DNA of 64,000 bases from the NCBI GenBank assembly GCA_024500155.1, contig CM044876.1, positions 8,747,001 to 8,811,000 on the forward strand, in the 5' to 3' direction. A program made the position numbers and the translations under genes. The notes below the pieces were generated by a model that saw only the letters and a program-made list of their open reading frames with translations, did no database searches and had not been told where the DNA came from. Below are positions 11,551-23,854 of this stretch, in pieces. The DNA comes from Chenopodium formosanum (taxonomy: Eukaryota > Streptophyta > Magnoliopsida > Caryophyllales > Amaranthaceae). Positions within the stretch are counted from its first letter, which is position 1; every line of letters begins with the position of its first letter.

Positions 11551-12950
11551 CAGAACAATGTTAAAAGAGAAATTGTGCACACATTTTGAAACATGTTTAA
11601 AGGGAAAATTATTGACCATGATTATTTATTGATGTATAGGAAAAAGAAACATACTTATGTCATTATACATTCAATTTTCATGTTTTTTTTTTTTTTTTTT
11701 TTTTTAGGGATCATGTTTGTTTTCATTGCATCAAAATTTTCATACTAGTAATTTTTATTAAATGTGGGAATAAAGGAATTGAGTGCATCAAGCAAAAATA
11801 GAGAGAGTAGTCATCATCTTGTTATTTATATTTTTTTAATGGAAAGTTAATAATTTAATTTGTATATAAAAATGTAATGAATGAACCATGCAATAATTAA
11901 TTTAGTGGACAATTCATAAAGGATAGACAAAGTTCTTTTTGATGAATTATATAATTTATTTTCTTTTGGAAGGTGTAATAATTGTGGTCTATGAAATTGA
12001 GTTGAAAGTTTATATAGTAATATCTAGTAAGTAATTAAGCATGCATGAATGCATGATTAAGCCCTTAGAGAAATGTACTTTATTTGTATTAGTATATATT
12101 GTCATGGCTTAAGATCGAGCAACAGATAGTGTGTCTCATATAAGACTGATTAATCTTTGACTCTGTGAGAATTGATGCTACGGTAAATTAAAAGGTTACT
12201 TTAAATATATGTAAAGACTCAAAATTAAATTAAATGTAGCAGGATTGAAAGGTTTAACTACTCCATTAGTCAAATATCATCTAATCTCCTAAATTTAAGC
12301 AACATTCAAATCAATGACATGTCAATTATCAATCTAGGTCATTTCCAAGGTAAATAAATAATAAAGCAAATGGAGACTACTAGATTAGTGATGTGCTAAA
12401 AGATTATTAGCCCAAATGCAAGTATGAAATCAATCATCGAAAGAGTTTAGGCAGTTGATTAGGTTTGTATATTATCAATCTATGCCGTATTTAATCTTAA
12501 GTGTACATACACTTACAACATATTTACACTTTATTACGTAGTATAATATATACTTCGTATCGGTTTCAATAAAAAAATTTATACTTCGTATCAAGTAACT
12601 CTTAAGTGTACATACAACATACAAGTGATATAAACCCTTAAAGAAAGGCTTGTTTTCTGAAAAAAACATGCTTAATGATGATTATGGTAATATTATATAA
12701 GTATAATATAATAATTTAACAAGCTTAAATAATTAAATACAAACTTTGATACTGAAGTTTAACTCATTTTTAATTTGTGATAAAAAAAATGTCGCTTTAC
12801 CATAATTTATAGATCTTGTTAGTTTCATCTCAATGGAAATTTTCAGAAATAATATTACTACTCCATTAGTCACTTGTATTGATAGTAGTAGATTTTAATC
12901 ATTTTATAGTCTCACTTAGTACATTGGAAGTCATGTAAGAGGAGAGGGAT
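11551..12950. other. Intergenic, no gene seen
   Basis: AT-rich with a long T run at 11682-11705. No gene or bounded element was recognised. Confidence 0.6.
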
Positions 12951-12953
12951 TTA

Positions 12954-13110
12954 GGGCATATTCACATTTTACCGAACTGAGATGAACTGAACTGAATAGA
13001 GCTGAAATGAATATTTATGGGAGAAGGAAATTAGGAACTGAAATGAACTGAACTAAACTGAACTGATTGGAGCTGAATTGAAGTGAAATTAAACTAAAGT
13101 GAACATGCTC
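12954..13110. mobile_element. Tourist-like MITE with AACTG repeats, copy A
   Basis: The termini gggcatattcac and gtgaacatgctc are inverted. Flanking tta (12951-12953, 13111-13113) is a 3-bp duplication of PIF/Harbinger type. The interior is mostly degenerate repeats of gaact/aactg. It belongs with the copies at 23417, 26078, 49935 and 51599. Confidence 0.75.
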
Positions 13111-13113
13111 TTA

Positions 13114-16100
13114 GGGAGTGAGCTTTATTAGCAAATTGCATAATAATACGGATCGAAGTAGTGTATAATTAATTAATGAATCATGTATGTTAGACCAAAG
13201 CTCAAAAGATTTCCATCAATAGAATAGAAAAGATCATTCAATAAGGAATTAACTATTTTTTTTAAAAAAAAGCCACTTATAATTATATTTAATTAATTCA
13301 AAGTGATTTGAGTGTGATATTATTTAGCTTTAATTTGTCAAAAGGACTCGGGGAAAAAAAAAAAAAAAAATGGGGTCCCCAAATTTGAATAGCAAAATGG
13401 TGCAATTCTAACTTGTCTTCACTTTCATCATTTCTCTGTCTTTTGTTCCTTTGCAAAGGAAACACACCTATCTTCCACGCCACCCCACCCCAAAATATTA
13501 GAGTCCCTCTCTTTATCTTGTCATCTTCATCTTTTCAATTTGTTTCAAATTAGATTCCTCCGTTTTTGGTTAGTTAAGTTGTCATGGTTTGATCAAAACA
13601 TCTTTTTATTTATAGCTTTTAATTACTTTTGTAATAGTCATTATAACTAAGCTAATAACTTTAATTTGAGGACCTAAAAAGTAGAGGATTGGAAGATTTT
13701 TAGAGTTATGACTACAACACAAGGGTACAAATTAAATGTGCAAGTTCTATTATATATACTAGCCAATTCGGGTGTATTCATATATAGATATAAGTACGTA
13801 GTATATGAATATCAAAGCCAACAGTTTTCCTTATTTGCTCGTTTGGAGAGCTTAGATAAAATAATATTGCCTTTGTGTGTGTTTACTGCTTAGAGCTTTA
13901 TATTTAAGTTTGTTTTTACGGTCTAAGTATGATTTTAAGAGTTGGAAACAAAAAAAAAAGTTTGATGTTTCTTAAATTAAAGGACTTTTTGTCAAAAAAA
14001 AAAAATAAAAAATAAAAAAATAAACTAAAGGACTGATAATTGAGAGCATTATATTACTTTCTCTTTAATACTTATATTTTTTGTCCAAGGTTTTCTCCCA
14101 GATCTATCTTAATTGACTTTGTATATTTTAGGCCTTCTAAACTTCTCTTATAGTCTATTTACTAGCAACTTGATCTTGTGCCACCAATTACATCACTACA
14201 TACGTTGATACATACATACGTACCTTACGGCAATTAATTAACATTGTGCTTAAATGTGTAATTGCATTATAGCAAATCTATTAAAGTGTACACTTTGATG
14301 ATAGAGCATAGAGTAATAAATCCAGGCCATATTCTGTCTTCATAGTTAGGGAATATTTTATAAGCAACAGTTAGTTGTTTTTTGTTTTGTTTTGTTTTGT
14401 TTTTTTTTTTTTTTTTTTACACAAAGCACCAACACCAAATTTAGATTAAATGATGGGACTTTTACATTTTAAAAATGAAACACAGGGGTTATATATAACA
14501 ATGTTAATTTATAAAGTTTTGTTATTGAAGCGTACTGGGTGTTTTATTTTAGAGTTTTGACACTAGGGGATCAAATGATCATGAGTAGACAAACGTATAA
14601 ATTCTACTTTATATTATAGTATGTTACCCAATTAACCAACTGCATTATTAATCAACGACTAGTATATGAAGTATTAATAATTAAATTTCTTCTCAATTGC
14701 TCATTCGGAGAGCTTTATGAGAAATTTAGTCTTGGGTGTACCTAGATCGAGCTAGGTACTATACAACTATCGAACTCTAGCTCACAAGTCTCGAACAAAG
14801 GTAGTGTTAATAGTTCCAAGTTCTTAATTAAAAGGACTAATTGAAAGCATCACTTTCTTGTTTCATAATAATATTTGTGCATGATTTTCTCTTTGAACAA
14901 TCTATTGACTTAATCAATACATCAGCCGATTTAGTCGTTAAATTTTGCTATGCATGGCTAATGGCTTGTTACTTATGACTTGAGTTTGTGCGTGCACCCC
15001 ATGCATGATGCATCATCCCCTAACATAGCGATATGATGCATGGCACCAATCAATTACATCATTACATACTACGTACCCTAGCTTACGGCAATTAATTAGC
15101 ATTATTGATTAAAAACTAACTGTTTTGAATGATAGCAGATCAATTAAAGCGTAATAAAGCATATGATTTGTTTCAACCATGTTTTGTCTTTTATTTTTAT
15201 GCAATAATAATCAGTATATTATTACGAGTAATGTAAAGAGCATATGGTGAATTGGTGAAACAGAGATATAAAACTACATAATGTTATTAACATGATTATA
15301 GATTTCAATGAAGTAGTGCCATTATGCCAAAAACTTAGAAAAATTTGTAAATTGCAGCCATTTAAAGTTTGAAATTTGTAAATTCCAACCCAAAAGTTCG
15401 TATAAATTGTAAATTGCAGCCCGATTCAATTTTTTCATCGGTTTACATGTCGAAAATCTTCGGTTAAGGTTTTAGAGGGCCATTTTAGTCCTTAGGAGTT
15501 CGAATTTCGCTCGAAATTAGCAAAAAAATAACGTAAGTGACTCGTTTTGCGTAACAAAATTGCAAATTATAAGAAATTACCCATTAAACAATAGGAGTTA
15601 TAAGAAACTTCCTTATAAAACTGCCTAATAAAACAATTAGTGTTGTAAAAAGTTACATTTTGCCGAATTATTGTATTGAATAAGAGACATTTAATGACTC
15701 CTTTTTCATCATTTTTTCTCCTTTTTCCACCCAATTTCTACATAGCCTCCTTACATAACCCCTAATTCGATCTCCTTCTCATTGTTAAATTAAGCACATG
15801 GTAGTACTTACAACATTTAGTTTTTATAAGGTAGTTTCTTACAACAATTTTTTTTATATGGTAGTTTTTCACAAAATTTTATGTATATATATAGAGGTAG
15901 TTTTTCACAAAAAAATCCTTTAACAAAAAATCCTTTCTTTTAAGAAAGATGGAGAACATGGCAAGTATGCTTTTTTCTATGAAAGTGAAGCTAGTCAATT
16001 TTGTTAGGCATTTTTTTCTCGTTTTCCTCAAGCCTTTTGCTGTGAGCACACATGCATGAGCATTATAGAGGAAATTCAAATAAGGCATTTGTAATCAACA

Positions 16101-16512
16101 CGAATTATTTAGAAAGTTTAGCACCTTTCAGTTCATTACATTATACGAGAATGATTTTTTTTTTTTTTTTTAAAAAAAAAATTTCTTATGACACTAAAAC
16201 TATGCTTTGATGGGTTTAATTTGAGTTATTTGACGCATCACTAACCCACCAACCCTTTCTTGGGTCACGGACTCACGGGTAAAATAAGGATATTATGTCA
16301 AATTTTTCTGTTATCCGTGTATATCCTCTAAATATTCTATGCAATCAAATTAAATATATCCGCACAATATTCTAGCTTTTCCGATGTGATAGAATTAGTT
16401 TCCTAATTCTATCAACAAATATGCACCAAATATCTATTTTATGAATTCTAGTAAATAAATAAATAAATAACCGAATATAAATAAAACCCTAGAAGTATTA
16501 CTATATAAAAAG
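13114..16512. other. Intergenic, AT-rich, with possible old inverted-repeat elements
   Basis: No gene was recognised. Simple repeats include an A run near 13353-13369 and TTTTG units near 14380-14420. Around 15599-15870 sequences such as ttataagaaacttccttat and ataaggtagtttcttac are inverted relative to each other, suggesting a decayed MITE without clear ends. Confidence 0.5.
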
Positions 16513-16514
16513 TA

Positions 16515-16827
16515 CTCCCTCCGTCCCCAAATGATAGTCCCTTATGGGCAAAAATCACGGGAATTAAGAAACTTAAATAAAAGTAGTAAAATTACATTGG
16601 AAATATAAATTTACATTGGTTATGTAAAATAGTAGAGAGAGAAAGTAATAAAAGTACATTGAAAAACAAAATTTACATGGGAAAGTTAAATTTGCACAAA
16701 TATTGTTGTAATTGGAGAAAATTTTGATAAAAAATTGATATTAATGGTACTTGAAAAAAGCAAATGGGGCTATCAATTTGGGACTAAAAATAGACCATAA
16801 GGGACTATCATTTGGGGACGGAGGGAG
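16515..16827. mobile_element. Stowaway-like MITE, 'aaatgatagtccctta' family, copy 1
   Basis: 313 bp with ends ctccctccgtccccaaatga and its reverse complement. TA lies on both sides (16513-16514, 16828-16829). It is nearly identical to the copy at 23855-24167; I saw one difference (acattggtt versus acattgggt). Its right end touches the TATA box of the LEA_2 gene. Confidence 0.88.
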
Positions 16828-16835
16828 TATATAAA
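16828..16835 (+). promoter_or_regulatory. TATA box at a MITE junction
   Basis: tatataaa starts with the TA target duplicate of the adjacent MITE and lies 55-62 bp upstream of the ATG at 16890. It is well placed as the core promoter of the LEA_2 gene. Confidence 0.55.
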
Positions 16836-16889
16836 TTGAACTCTTTTGCGGAGGAACAATTAAAATCTTTGAGTGCTCGAAGTTACACC

Positions 16890-17609
16890 ATGGCAGCTTG
16901 TCATCGTTGTCAATATGAAAAGAGTAATAATGTTCGTGAATCCAACAAACAGCCGCTTCTCAACAACAATAAAATCAACCAGAATTCGCAGAACACGAAA
17001 ACGAGACATCCAGATGATGATTGCTGCTTGTATATCCTCTTAATAATAATATTTATTTTAATAATATTTCTACTTCTAGTACTTTATAATTATTCCTTAC
17101 CTCCTTTTAGATTCCAAGTTGATTCTTTTGATGTGTCTTCCATGAAAATTGATACGAGTAACAATAACAATTACTCGGCGGATATAAACCTAAACCTATC
17201 TGTTAAGAAGGCGAAATGGTTTTCACACACGACCAAAGTGTTCGATTCTCTCCGGATGGTATTAAAGTATCGACATTGGAATATCTCGTCACCTATTAAG
17301 CTTGAGCCTTTCTATCAAGAGAACGACTGGAACATTAAAGTAAGTAATGTTCGTGTTAGGGATACACAACTTGAAAACATAGCGGCTGATTTAATTGTTA
17401 AGGATTTGGTAAAACACCGTGCTTTGCCCTTTGCCTTGATCATCGAAGGTGAATATTGGGATATTGATTCCGCGAGTGATCATGGATGCCCTATGAAGAT
17501 TGTTTGTAAAGGTATTATGGTTGAATTTTCACACCCATGTAGTTTGGAGAAGGGTACTATGATTTCTACTCCAATCACTTGTGTCACTAATTGTGATGAA
17601 TCTTGTTGA
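16890..17609 (+). CDS. LEA_2 / NDR1-HIN1-like (NHL) membrane protein
   Basis: A single exon encodes 239 residues. The ATG at 16890 is preferred because the frame further upstream runs into the MITE with no ATG. Residues 1-45 are polar and Asn-rich (QPLLNNNKINQNSQN). Residues 46-68 form one very hydrophobic transmembrane helix. The rest is an extracytosolic LEA_2-like beta domain, starting PPFRFQVDSFDVSS and ending with GCPMKIVCKGIMVEF. The family is linked to plasma-membrane-associated defence and stress responses. This copy is divergent: the usual N-P-N segment is not seen, and its C-terminal region has many cysteines. No partner gene adjoins it. Family membership is fairly sure; a specific role is not. 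Confidence 0.75.
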   Translation: MAACHRCQYEKSNNVRESNKQPLLNNNKINQNSQNTKTRHPDDDCCLYILLIIIFILIIFLLLVLYNYSLPPFRFQVDSFDVSSMKIDTSNNNNYSADINLNLSVKKAKWFSHTTKVFDSLRMVLKYRHWNISSPIKLEPFYQENDWNIKVSNVRVRDTQLENIAADLIVKDLVKHRALPFALIIEGEYWDIDSASDHGCPMKIVCKGIMVEFSHPCSLEKGTMISTPITCVTNCDESC

Positions 17610-17890
17610 TTGATTATAGTCTCAAACTTTTTTTAAAAATTGTTTTTCCTAATAATACATACAATGAACAAAAACTATTGTATTAGAGTTTGATCGATGT
17701 TTAATTTGATTATTCAATCATATTTCTGTTTAATGTTTACGTACTCTGAGCACACCTAATAAATATTTCGCGGTTCCTTGAGCTCACCAGCAATTTCTAT
17801 ATGTTTTTTGGTGCAAATCTATAACTTTATACTAAAAGCGAAATCAGAAATGACACATGTCATCTCCTGGTAAAAAATTTTCCCTCCAAA

Positions 17891-17930
<40 letters not shown>

Positions 17931-18108
17931 GGCCAAAACTTCTTAGAGAAGTTTTTAATACAAACTATACAATAATATTCCACTTCCTCTTTTATAAGTA
18001 TATTCCATTTGACATTTGTACACAATCAAACAAAGATTTTTTTTATTTTTTATTTTTTATATACAATATTATGCAATAATTGTTTTCTATCTATAACTTT
18101 ATGATGTA

Positions 18109-18312
18109 CTTCCTCCGTTTTCTTTTACTTGCAACACACCTTTTAGGCACGCAGTTTTAGGAGATGATTAGTGAGGGTAAACGAGCGATTTTATCAATAT
18201 AATTTTTACACGAAGATTAGAATAGGGTTAAGTATCATTTGTAAAAATACATAAACCCGGCCTCAAAACACGTGCCACAAGGCTGTGTTGCAATAAAAAG
18301 AAACGGAGGAAG
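18109..18312. mobile_element. Stowaway-like MITE nested in Helitron
   Basis: The ends cttcctccgttttcttttac and its approximate reverse complement bound about 204 bp, with TA at 18107-18108 and 18313-18314. The TIR continues into cttgcaacac / gtgttgcaat. Confidence 0.75.
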
Positions 18313-18351
18313 TAATTCATAGTTATTTTTATTAGTTGTGTATACATTATT

Positions 18352-18445
18352 CTTTTTTTTTTTTTTTTGGTGTTAAGAGAGCCACAAGGGCGGGGGTAAG
18401 AATCGATCCCAAGATCTCTAACCACTTGAGCTATCCCTCACTCGC
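18352..18445 (-). mobile_element. tRNA-derived SINE nested in Helitron
   Basis: On the minus strand gatagctcaagtggttagag (A-box region) and gggatcgattc (B-box) precede a short body and an A-rich tail, seen as a T run at 18353-18368. The target-site duplication is unclear. Confidence 0.6.
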
Positions 18446-18958
18446 ATTCTCTCTGTTTTCTTTGGTGTGATCAATTTTTTTAATTTTTTTTGTAATTACA
18501 AAACTTTTATCTTATTCTACAATTAGGTTTAATTTTTAATAATTAAATAATAATGCTAAATTAATGATAAGTATCAAGTTTTAAAAATTACCGTGCATGG
18601 CACGGGACTTAACCTAGTATTTCTATATTTCTATATAACTTTTCCTATATAGTGCAAATTAAATTATAGTGCAAATAGTTTCATACATTTCTGTGCTCTT
18701 ACAATATATCCATTTTTTACAAGATTACTGATATGATGTTTAAACTCGAGTAGATCAGGCCATAAAACAATCAGTTTTGTAGCGCGACTCTAGTATTATA
18801 TTATACTCCGTGGCCTTATGCATACTGAATCTCTTATTTGCAACAATTAATATATATCGGCTAACTTTTAAGTTTTAACCCTTTTAATTTTTTTAGAATG
18901 TATTATGGACTTTATGGTTTAAGTTATACCTTATATGTGATATGAAATTTTCATTATA

Positions 18959-19878
18959 CACCCGGTACACCGCTTAGAATACAAGAGTTATACAAACACA
19001 AAAAGAACATTGTGTGCAAATACAAAGTGCACGAGTGAAAAGAAAAAAAAAAATCAAAACGATTCTCTCCTTGATTTAAGGGATTGATTTGTTATTTATA
19101 TTCCTTGATCTATTGATTTATTATTTACACTTAATATTACTTTTGGTATATAGAAATTCATTTTTTTTTGTTAAAAGAGTGAAATGAAGTTTTTATAGAG
19201 AGAAGTCATGATAAATTTTGGATTTTGAAACGATTTAATGTTATTACGGAGTTGATTTTATCATTCCCATGAATCTTTTAATTGAAAGGTGTAATTGACT
19301 AATTTGTTGTTGAAGAGAAGGTATTTTTCAATTTTTTTTCTATATTTCTGTTTTGTTAATATTTTCAAAGGTTGAAGATGATGTTCTTCATATCATGATG
19401 AATGTTCTTTTATCATATTAAATGGACTATGTTTTGGAGTCTAATAAATATGTTTTTGAGTCCTTACTATATGTTCTTTATATTACAAAGAATGTTCTTT
19501 AAGGTATATAGTGAGGGGGCCCCATTTTTAGACATACTAAATTATGTTCTTTTTACTTGAATAATATGTTCTTAAATTTTGAATTTTGAAATTTAAAGAT
19601 GAAAGTTTGAATTATATTTGGGTGGAAATAATTTTGGATAGACAAATTCTTAATATCGATCTAATTATTTTGAAATGATTTGACATTAAATTTTTGGTAA
19701 AACTCAATTACTAATTATCTTTTACCTTTTTTAAAATACCATTTATCAGAAATTACTATGTTCTTTATATTCCAGTGATCTGCATGTTCTTTTATAACTT
19801 CATGATGTTCTTTATAAGTATATACGATGTTCATTCCGCTTTAATCTAGGTGTATCATGTGCACGGTACACCCGGGTG
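18959..19878. mobile_element. Unclassified TIR element with 'atgttcttt' repeats
   Basis: The ends cacccggtacaccg and cggtacacccgggtg are inverted, with TA on both outer sides (18957-18958, 19879-19880). The interior (about 19380-19830) repeats the motif (a)tgttcttta many times. No coding frame is present. Superfamily is uncertain. Confidence 0.45.
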
Positions 19879-19880
19879 TA

Positions 19881-20279
19881 CGAACCACCAATTGACAAAC
19901 AAGATGTTAGAATAGTCTTCTCTCAAGACTATGCAATAAGTTATTGTTTCTTCATAAGGTTATATTTGTTAAAAGGCAAAAGCTAACAAATGCCCCAAGG
20001 ACGTTGGATAAGCTAGCTAAAAATAGAAAGATTAAATTAAAATTAACATTAATTACACTGATCGACGCGTGATTTTGTCATGCTTTCCTAAATTAATACC
20101 ACTTTAAGTAATATTTTAAAGGGCGTTCGTTAGCAAAATACTTGTCAAAATGATATACAAGTACATTTGAACCTAATAATTAGCCAAATTAGATAAAATA
20201 TCAATATTTCTTAGAAATGCAATACTCCGTATATCTAAACCTTATTATGGGCTTATGGCCAAACAAATTACTCGTACAA

Positions 20280-20320
<41 letters not shown>

Positions 20321-20331
20321 TATTATTATTA

Positions 20332-20365
<34 letters not shown>

Positions 20366-21910
20366 TTATATATATATATATAATTTTTTTTTTGTGGGGT
20401 AACAAATTCTTCAAACTATTTGTAGGTTACATGAGGTCATCATGAACTAATCATTACATCATGATCAATAAAATAAAGGGTTCTTTGTGTGCTGTCCAGA
20501 AACTTCAGAGTCCATATGACTAGCAAACTAGGAGTAAGCTTGTCAAATCAGTCGTATAAAATAACTTTTGAGGTTCCTCTTTCATTAAAAGTACCAGTAA
20601 GTTCATTATTCCTACATTTAATTAGTGTGACTAGTAACAAAAAATTAGTGTGACTAGTGACATGCATTCTATTCCTTGATTATGATTATTACAAGTATAT
20701 AGAAATAATTTATGCGTCAAATTAAGTAAAGTACTTATGTCCATTTTATCTACTTTGTATAAAATTACAACAAAAGAACACTTGCAATTAATTAGCACGT
20801 TTTCCTAGTCAAGAGAAGAGAGGTATTAATTGGGATTATTGGCTCATATGATTATACACAAAGTAAATACTTGTACATTATTAATTAAGAAAGACATACT
20901 TAAGGCGATCAGTGAAATTGACACGTATTTCTTAGTCAAGTGAAGAGAGATAGCAATTGGGATTATCGACTCATATAATACACACAAAGTAAACATATTT
21001 TTAAGAAAAAGATATTTAAGGTGATCAGAGTGAAAATTTAGATCACTAAATCAAGTATGAGTAAACTAATTGAGTTCCCAAATTAGCACAAGAAATTTTT
21101 TGTCATTTTAGTAAATAAGTGTTAAACTAGTCTAAAACTACTAATACATAATATAAATTGTCTATGTTTATCTGAACTTTTGTGATGTTGAACAAGTTAA
21201 AAAAATATAACGTATATATATACAATATATAAAGCTGCGTGTGCATTTTTTTTATATAGAAAAAAATCTTATTTACATGATGAAAAGTGTAATTAACATA
21301 TACATTTCGGGATGGAACTCAAATAAGGATTAACATACAACTCTGCATGTAAATATGTGATTAATCATCACTAATAAAATTGTGGGACACATAATCCACA
21401 AATTAACTTTAATAATTTGTCTCTTACGTACGTAGCTTTCTAAAATCTAAATGCACCACAAGTCCACAACAAATCCTGAGTCCTGACAACTAAAAGAAGG
21501 AAAAAGAAAAAGTACAGTTTAACTGTAACGCAACAAAGTGACAAACCTACATAAATGAGCCGTTAATTCAGCTGGAACTTATTTGGATTAGATTATTATC
21601 AAAGGTTAATTGATAAAAGATTGAATTGTCTTTAAATGGTTAAACATCGAATAAGAATTAAATGCTTGCTCAAATTCTTATCAGGTGATCCACGAATCTC
21701 GAATATGAAGCACATGACATGACCCTTTACTTATTTATTTATTTATTTATTTATTTTCATTCTTTTTTATGGGTAATATAGTAGCAATCATAATTCATAA
21801 GCATGACATAGTTGTGACATGAACTTGGTTGTTCTTTCCGTTTTGATCGTGCACATCTTTAACACTAAATGTTTGACCACTATTATACAAGTATTAAATT
21901 TGATAAGCGA
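19881..21910. other. Intergenic, no gene seen
   Basis: It contains a long TTA microsatellite (20281-20370). Two similar roughly 100-bp stretches near 20810-20910 and 20925-21025 share gtcaag(a)gaagagag and attgggattat, suggesting an old local duplication. No gene was recognised. Confidence 0.5.
20281..20370. repeat. (TTA)n microsatellite
   Basis: About 28 near-perfect TTA/ATT units with two interruptions, followed by a short (TA)n stretch. Confidence 0.95.
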
Positions 21911-21912
21911 CA

Positions 21913-22280
21913 TTCCCCCGTCTCATATTATAGTTCTTGTTCGTATTTTTTCACAATATTTAAAAAATGAGAGGATAAAATGGATGAAATACATTAAAAG
22001 TGGATAAAAGTTGGACAAAAAAATACAAGACAATAAGTGGATAATTCAAGGGATGAAAAGACGAAAGTACAATTATAGACGAAAGTTAGAGTGAGGAAGT
22101 AGAAAAAAGTACTCTTAAAAGGCATGTGGATAATTTAAGGGTAAATTAGAAAGTTCAATGAATAAAGTTAAGAAAATGAGGCTATAATAGTCTTTACATA
22201 TTATCCAAAAATAGAAACAAGAACAACATTTTGGGTCTTCAAAATAAGAAAACATGAACTATATTATGGGATGGACGGAG
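21913..22280. mobile_element. Stowaway-like MITE, diverged
   Basis: The left end ttcccccgtctcatattata and the right end tatattatgggatggacgga are inverted matches, and gttcttgtt / aacaagaac continues the repeat. The right side is followed by ta. There is no coding capacity. Confidence 0.6.
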
Positions 22281-22282
22281 TA

Positions 22283-23416
22283 TTTATTAAAGATATAAAT
22301 ATTTTTTGTTATTTTATATAGCATCCAACTAATTAAAACGAAACTTTTGCATAATGATACGGATGAAACTTTTGAAATAAGATAGGTTAAGTTTACCATG
22401 GATTAGCATATTTTGCTAGTAGAAAGAATTGATTATTAAAAAAGAAAGAATTGATTTTTGAAACTAATCTTGTTATTTGAAAAGTATCGTAAGAGTAAGC
22501 TTATAGACAGTGCAAAAGTCAAACTATTGCGATTATAATTATTACGATGAAAAAAGATAAGAAGTTAATAATCATAGACCATTGAGTTGGGCTTTGGGTC
22601 AAAACGAAGGCTATACATGGGCCGAGATTTAGAGGCCCTGACAAACTCCATATACTACGTTAAGTATTATTAAATCACCCTTTACTTATGAAGTTGAACT
22701 TTTATCTTGACTTGAGTTGGAGTGTGAATAAAGCTTGGTGTATATTGAGTTATCGACTATATTTCATCATACCTGAAAAGTGAAAATGCTAAGAAATCAT
22801 GAAGAAATTAGTAAAACGCAATAATATTAAAAGGATGATGAAAATCTAAAACAAGCAAAGCCCAAAACAACTAACTAGCTTATAAATAGTAAGCAGATTA
22901 CAGCCCAATACTATCAAAGCTAATCATCATTTTGTAGTCATTTTGCAGTGGATTTTGCCATCTACTCTTTGTCTCATTGTATATTGGTAGGAATAAGAAT
23001 GAAGTTTGTTTTCATTGGAAAATTTACATTGTTCATAAGTTGACCAAACTTGACAGTTGAGACATTTCAAATTTTCAGTTATCAACACAGTGAGAAACTT
23101 TAAACAGAAATAGAAAGACATTTCAAATTTTCAATTATCAACAAAGGGAGAAATTTTAGAATAAACTAGAAAAACACTTTTAAGGGAAAAACCCTTACAA
23201 AAATCATATAATCTTTAATTACTCTGTTTAAACCTTTAATATATATAAGGAATATACTATATTTTAGAGGGTGAGGGATAGTTTATATGTGTGTGTGTGT
23301 TTTATATTTGATCTTTACTCATTTAAAGAATATGTGGTTTTTTTTTTTTTTTTTAAAAAAATATTTGATCTTTACTCATTTAAAGTGAGTATGACTATCA
23401 AAAAAGTATAGACTAC
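22283..23416. other. Intergenic, no gene seen
   Basis: It holds a short GT repeat at 23288-23300 and T runs. No gene or bounded transposon was recognised. Confidence 0.6.
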
Positions 23417-23567
23417 GGGCATGTTCACATTTACTAACTGAATTAATTGGAGCCAAACTGAACTGAGATGAAATGAATATATTATAAGAGAAGGAAATTA
23501 GGAACTGAATTGAATTGAACTGAACTGATTGGAGCTGAGTTGAAATGAAGCTAAAGTGAACATGCCC
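23417..23567. mobile_element. Tourist-like MITE with AACTG repeats, copy B
   Basis: The ends gggcatgttcac and gtgaacatgccc are perfect inverted repeats. The duplication tac flanks it (23414-23416, 23568-23570). The interior closely matches copy A (12954), including gagaaggaaattaggaactg. Confidence 0.8.
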
Positions 23568-23599
23568 TACTTCCCCACTTTTAATTATAGGTTTATGGT

Positions 23600-23748
23600 A
23601 AAGTTTTGGGTGAGACGGACTCACGTGAGTCCATTATCATTTTTTGGTTTTGCGGGCCTCACGATCGGGTTTAGTTAGCCCGCGCCTTTTTATTGGATTT
23701 TTGTTATTGAGCCCGGTCTCAAGTGAATCCGGTCTCACACAAAACCTT
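23600..23748. mobile_element. Small MITE with 'gttttgggtgagac' ends
   Basis: The left end gttttgggtgagacggactc and the right end gaatccggtctcacacaaaac are imperfect inverted repeats of about 22 bp around a GC-richer core. The target duplication is not clear. Confidence 0.5.
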
Positions 23749-23854
23749 TTGTAGTTTTATAGATAGTTTTATTTATATCGGGCAACATTTATGTTTTTCC
23801 AAATAAATTTTCAGTGGTAGAGTTTTCATCTTCTAACTACGGTGCTGAATATTA

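Larger units (their letters stand above)
17818..18617 (+). mobile_element. Non-autonomous Helitron (about 800 bp)
   Basis: The 5' end begins TCTATAACTTTATACTAAAA after an A. The 3' end has the stem ccgtgcatggcacgg, then gacttaacCTAG followed by T. This is the TC...CTRR arrangement with a terminal hairpin and A/T insertion expected of plant Helitrons. There is no Rep/helicase frame. A MITE and a SINE are nested inside. It lies about 200 bp downstream of the LEA_2 stop codon. Confidence 0.75.

Noticed and set aside
18352..18445. Possible functional tRNA gene
   Set aside because: It has pol III boxes but no intact cloverleaf, plus a poly(A) tail and a non-tRNA body, so it is a SINE.
20217..20402. 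Tyr/Ile/Leu-rich frame
   Set aside because: It is a translation of the TTA microsatellite.
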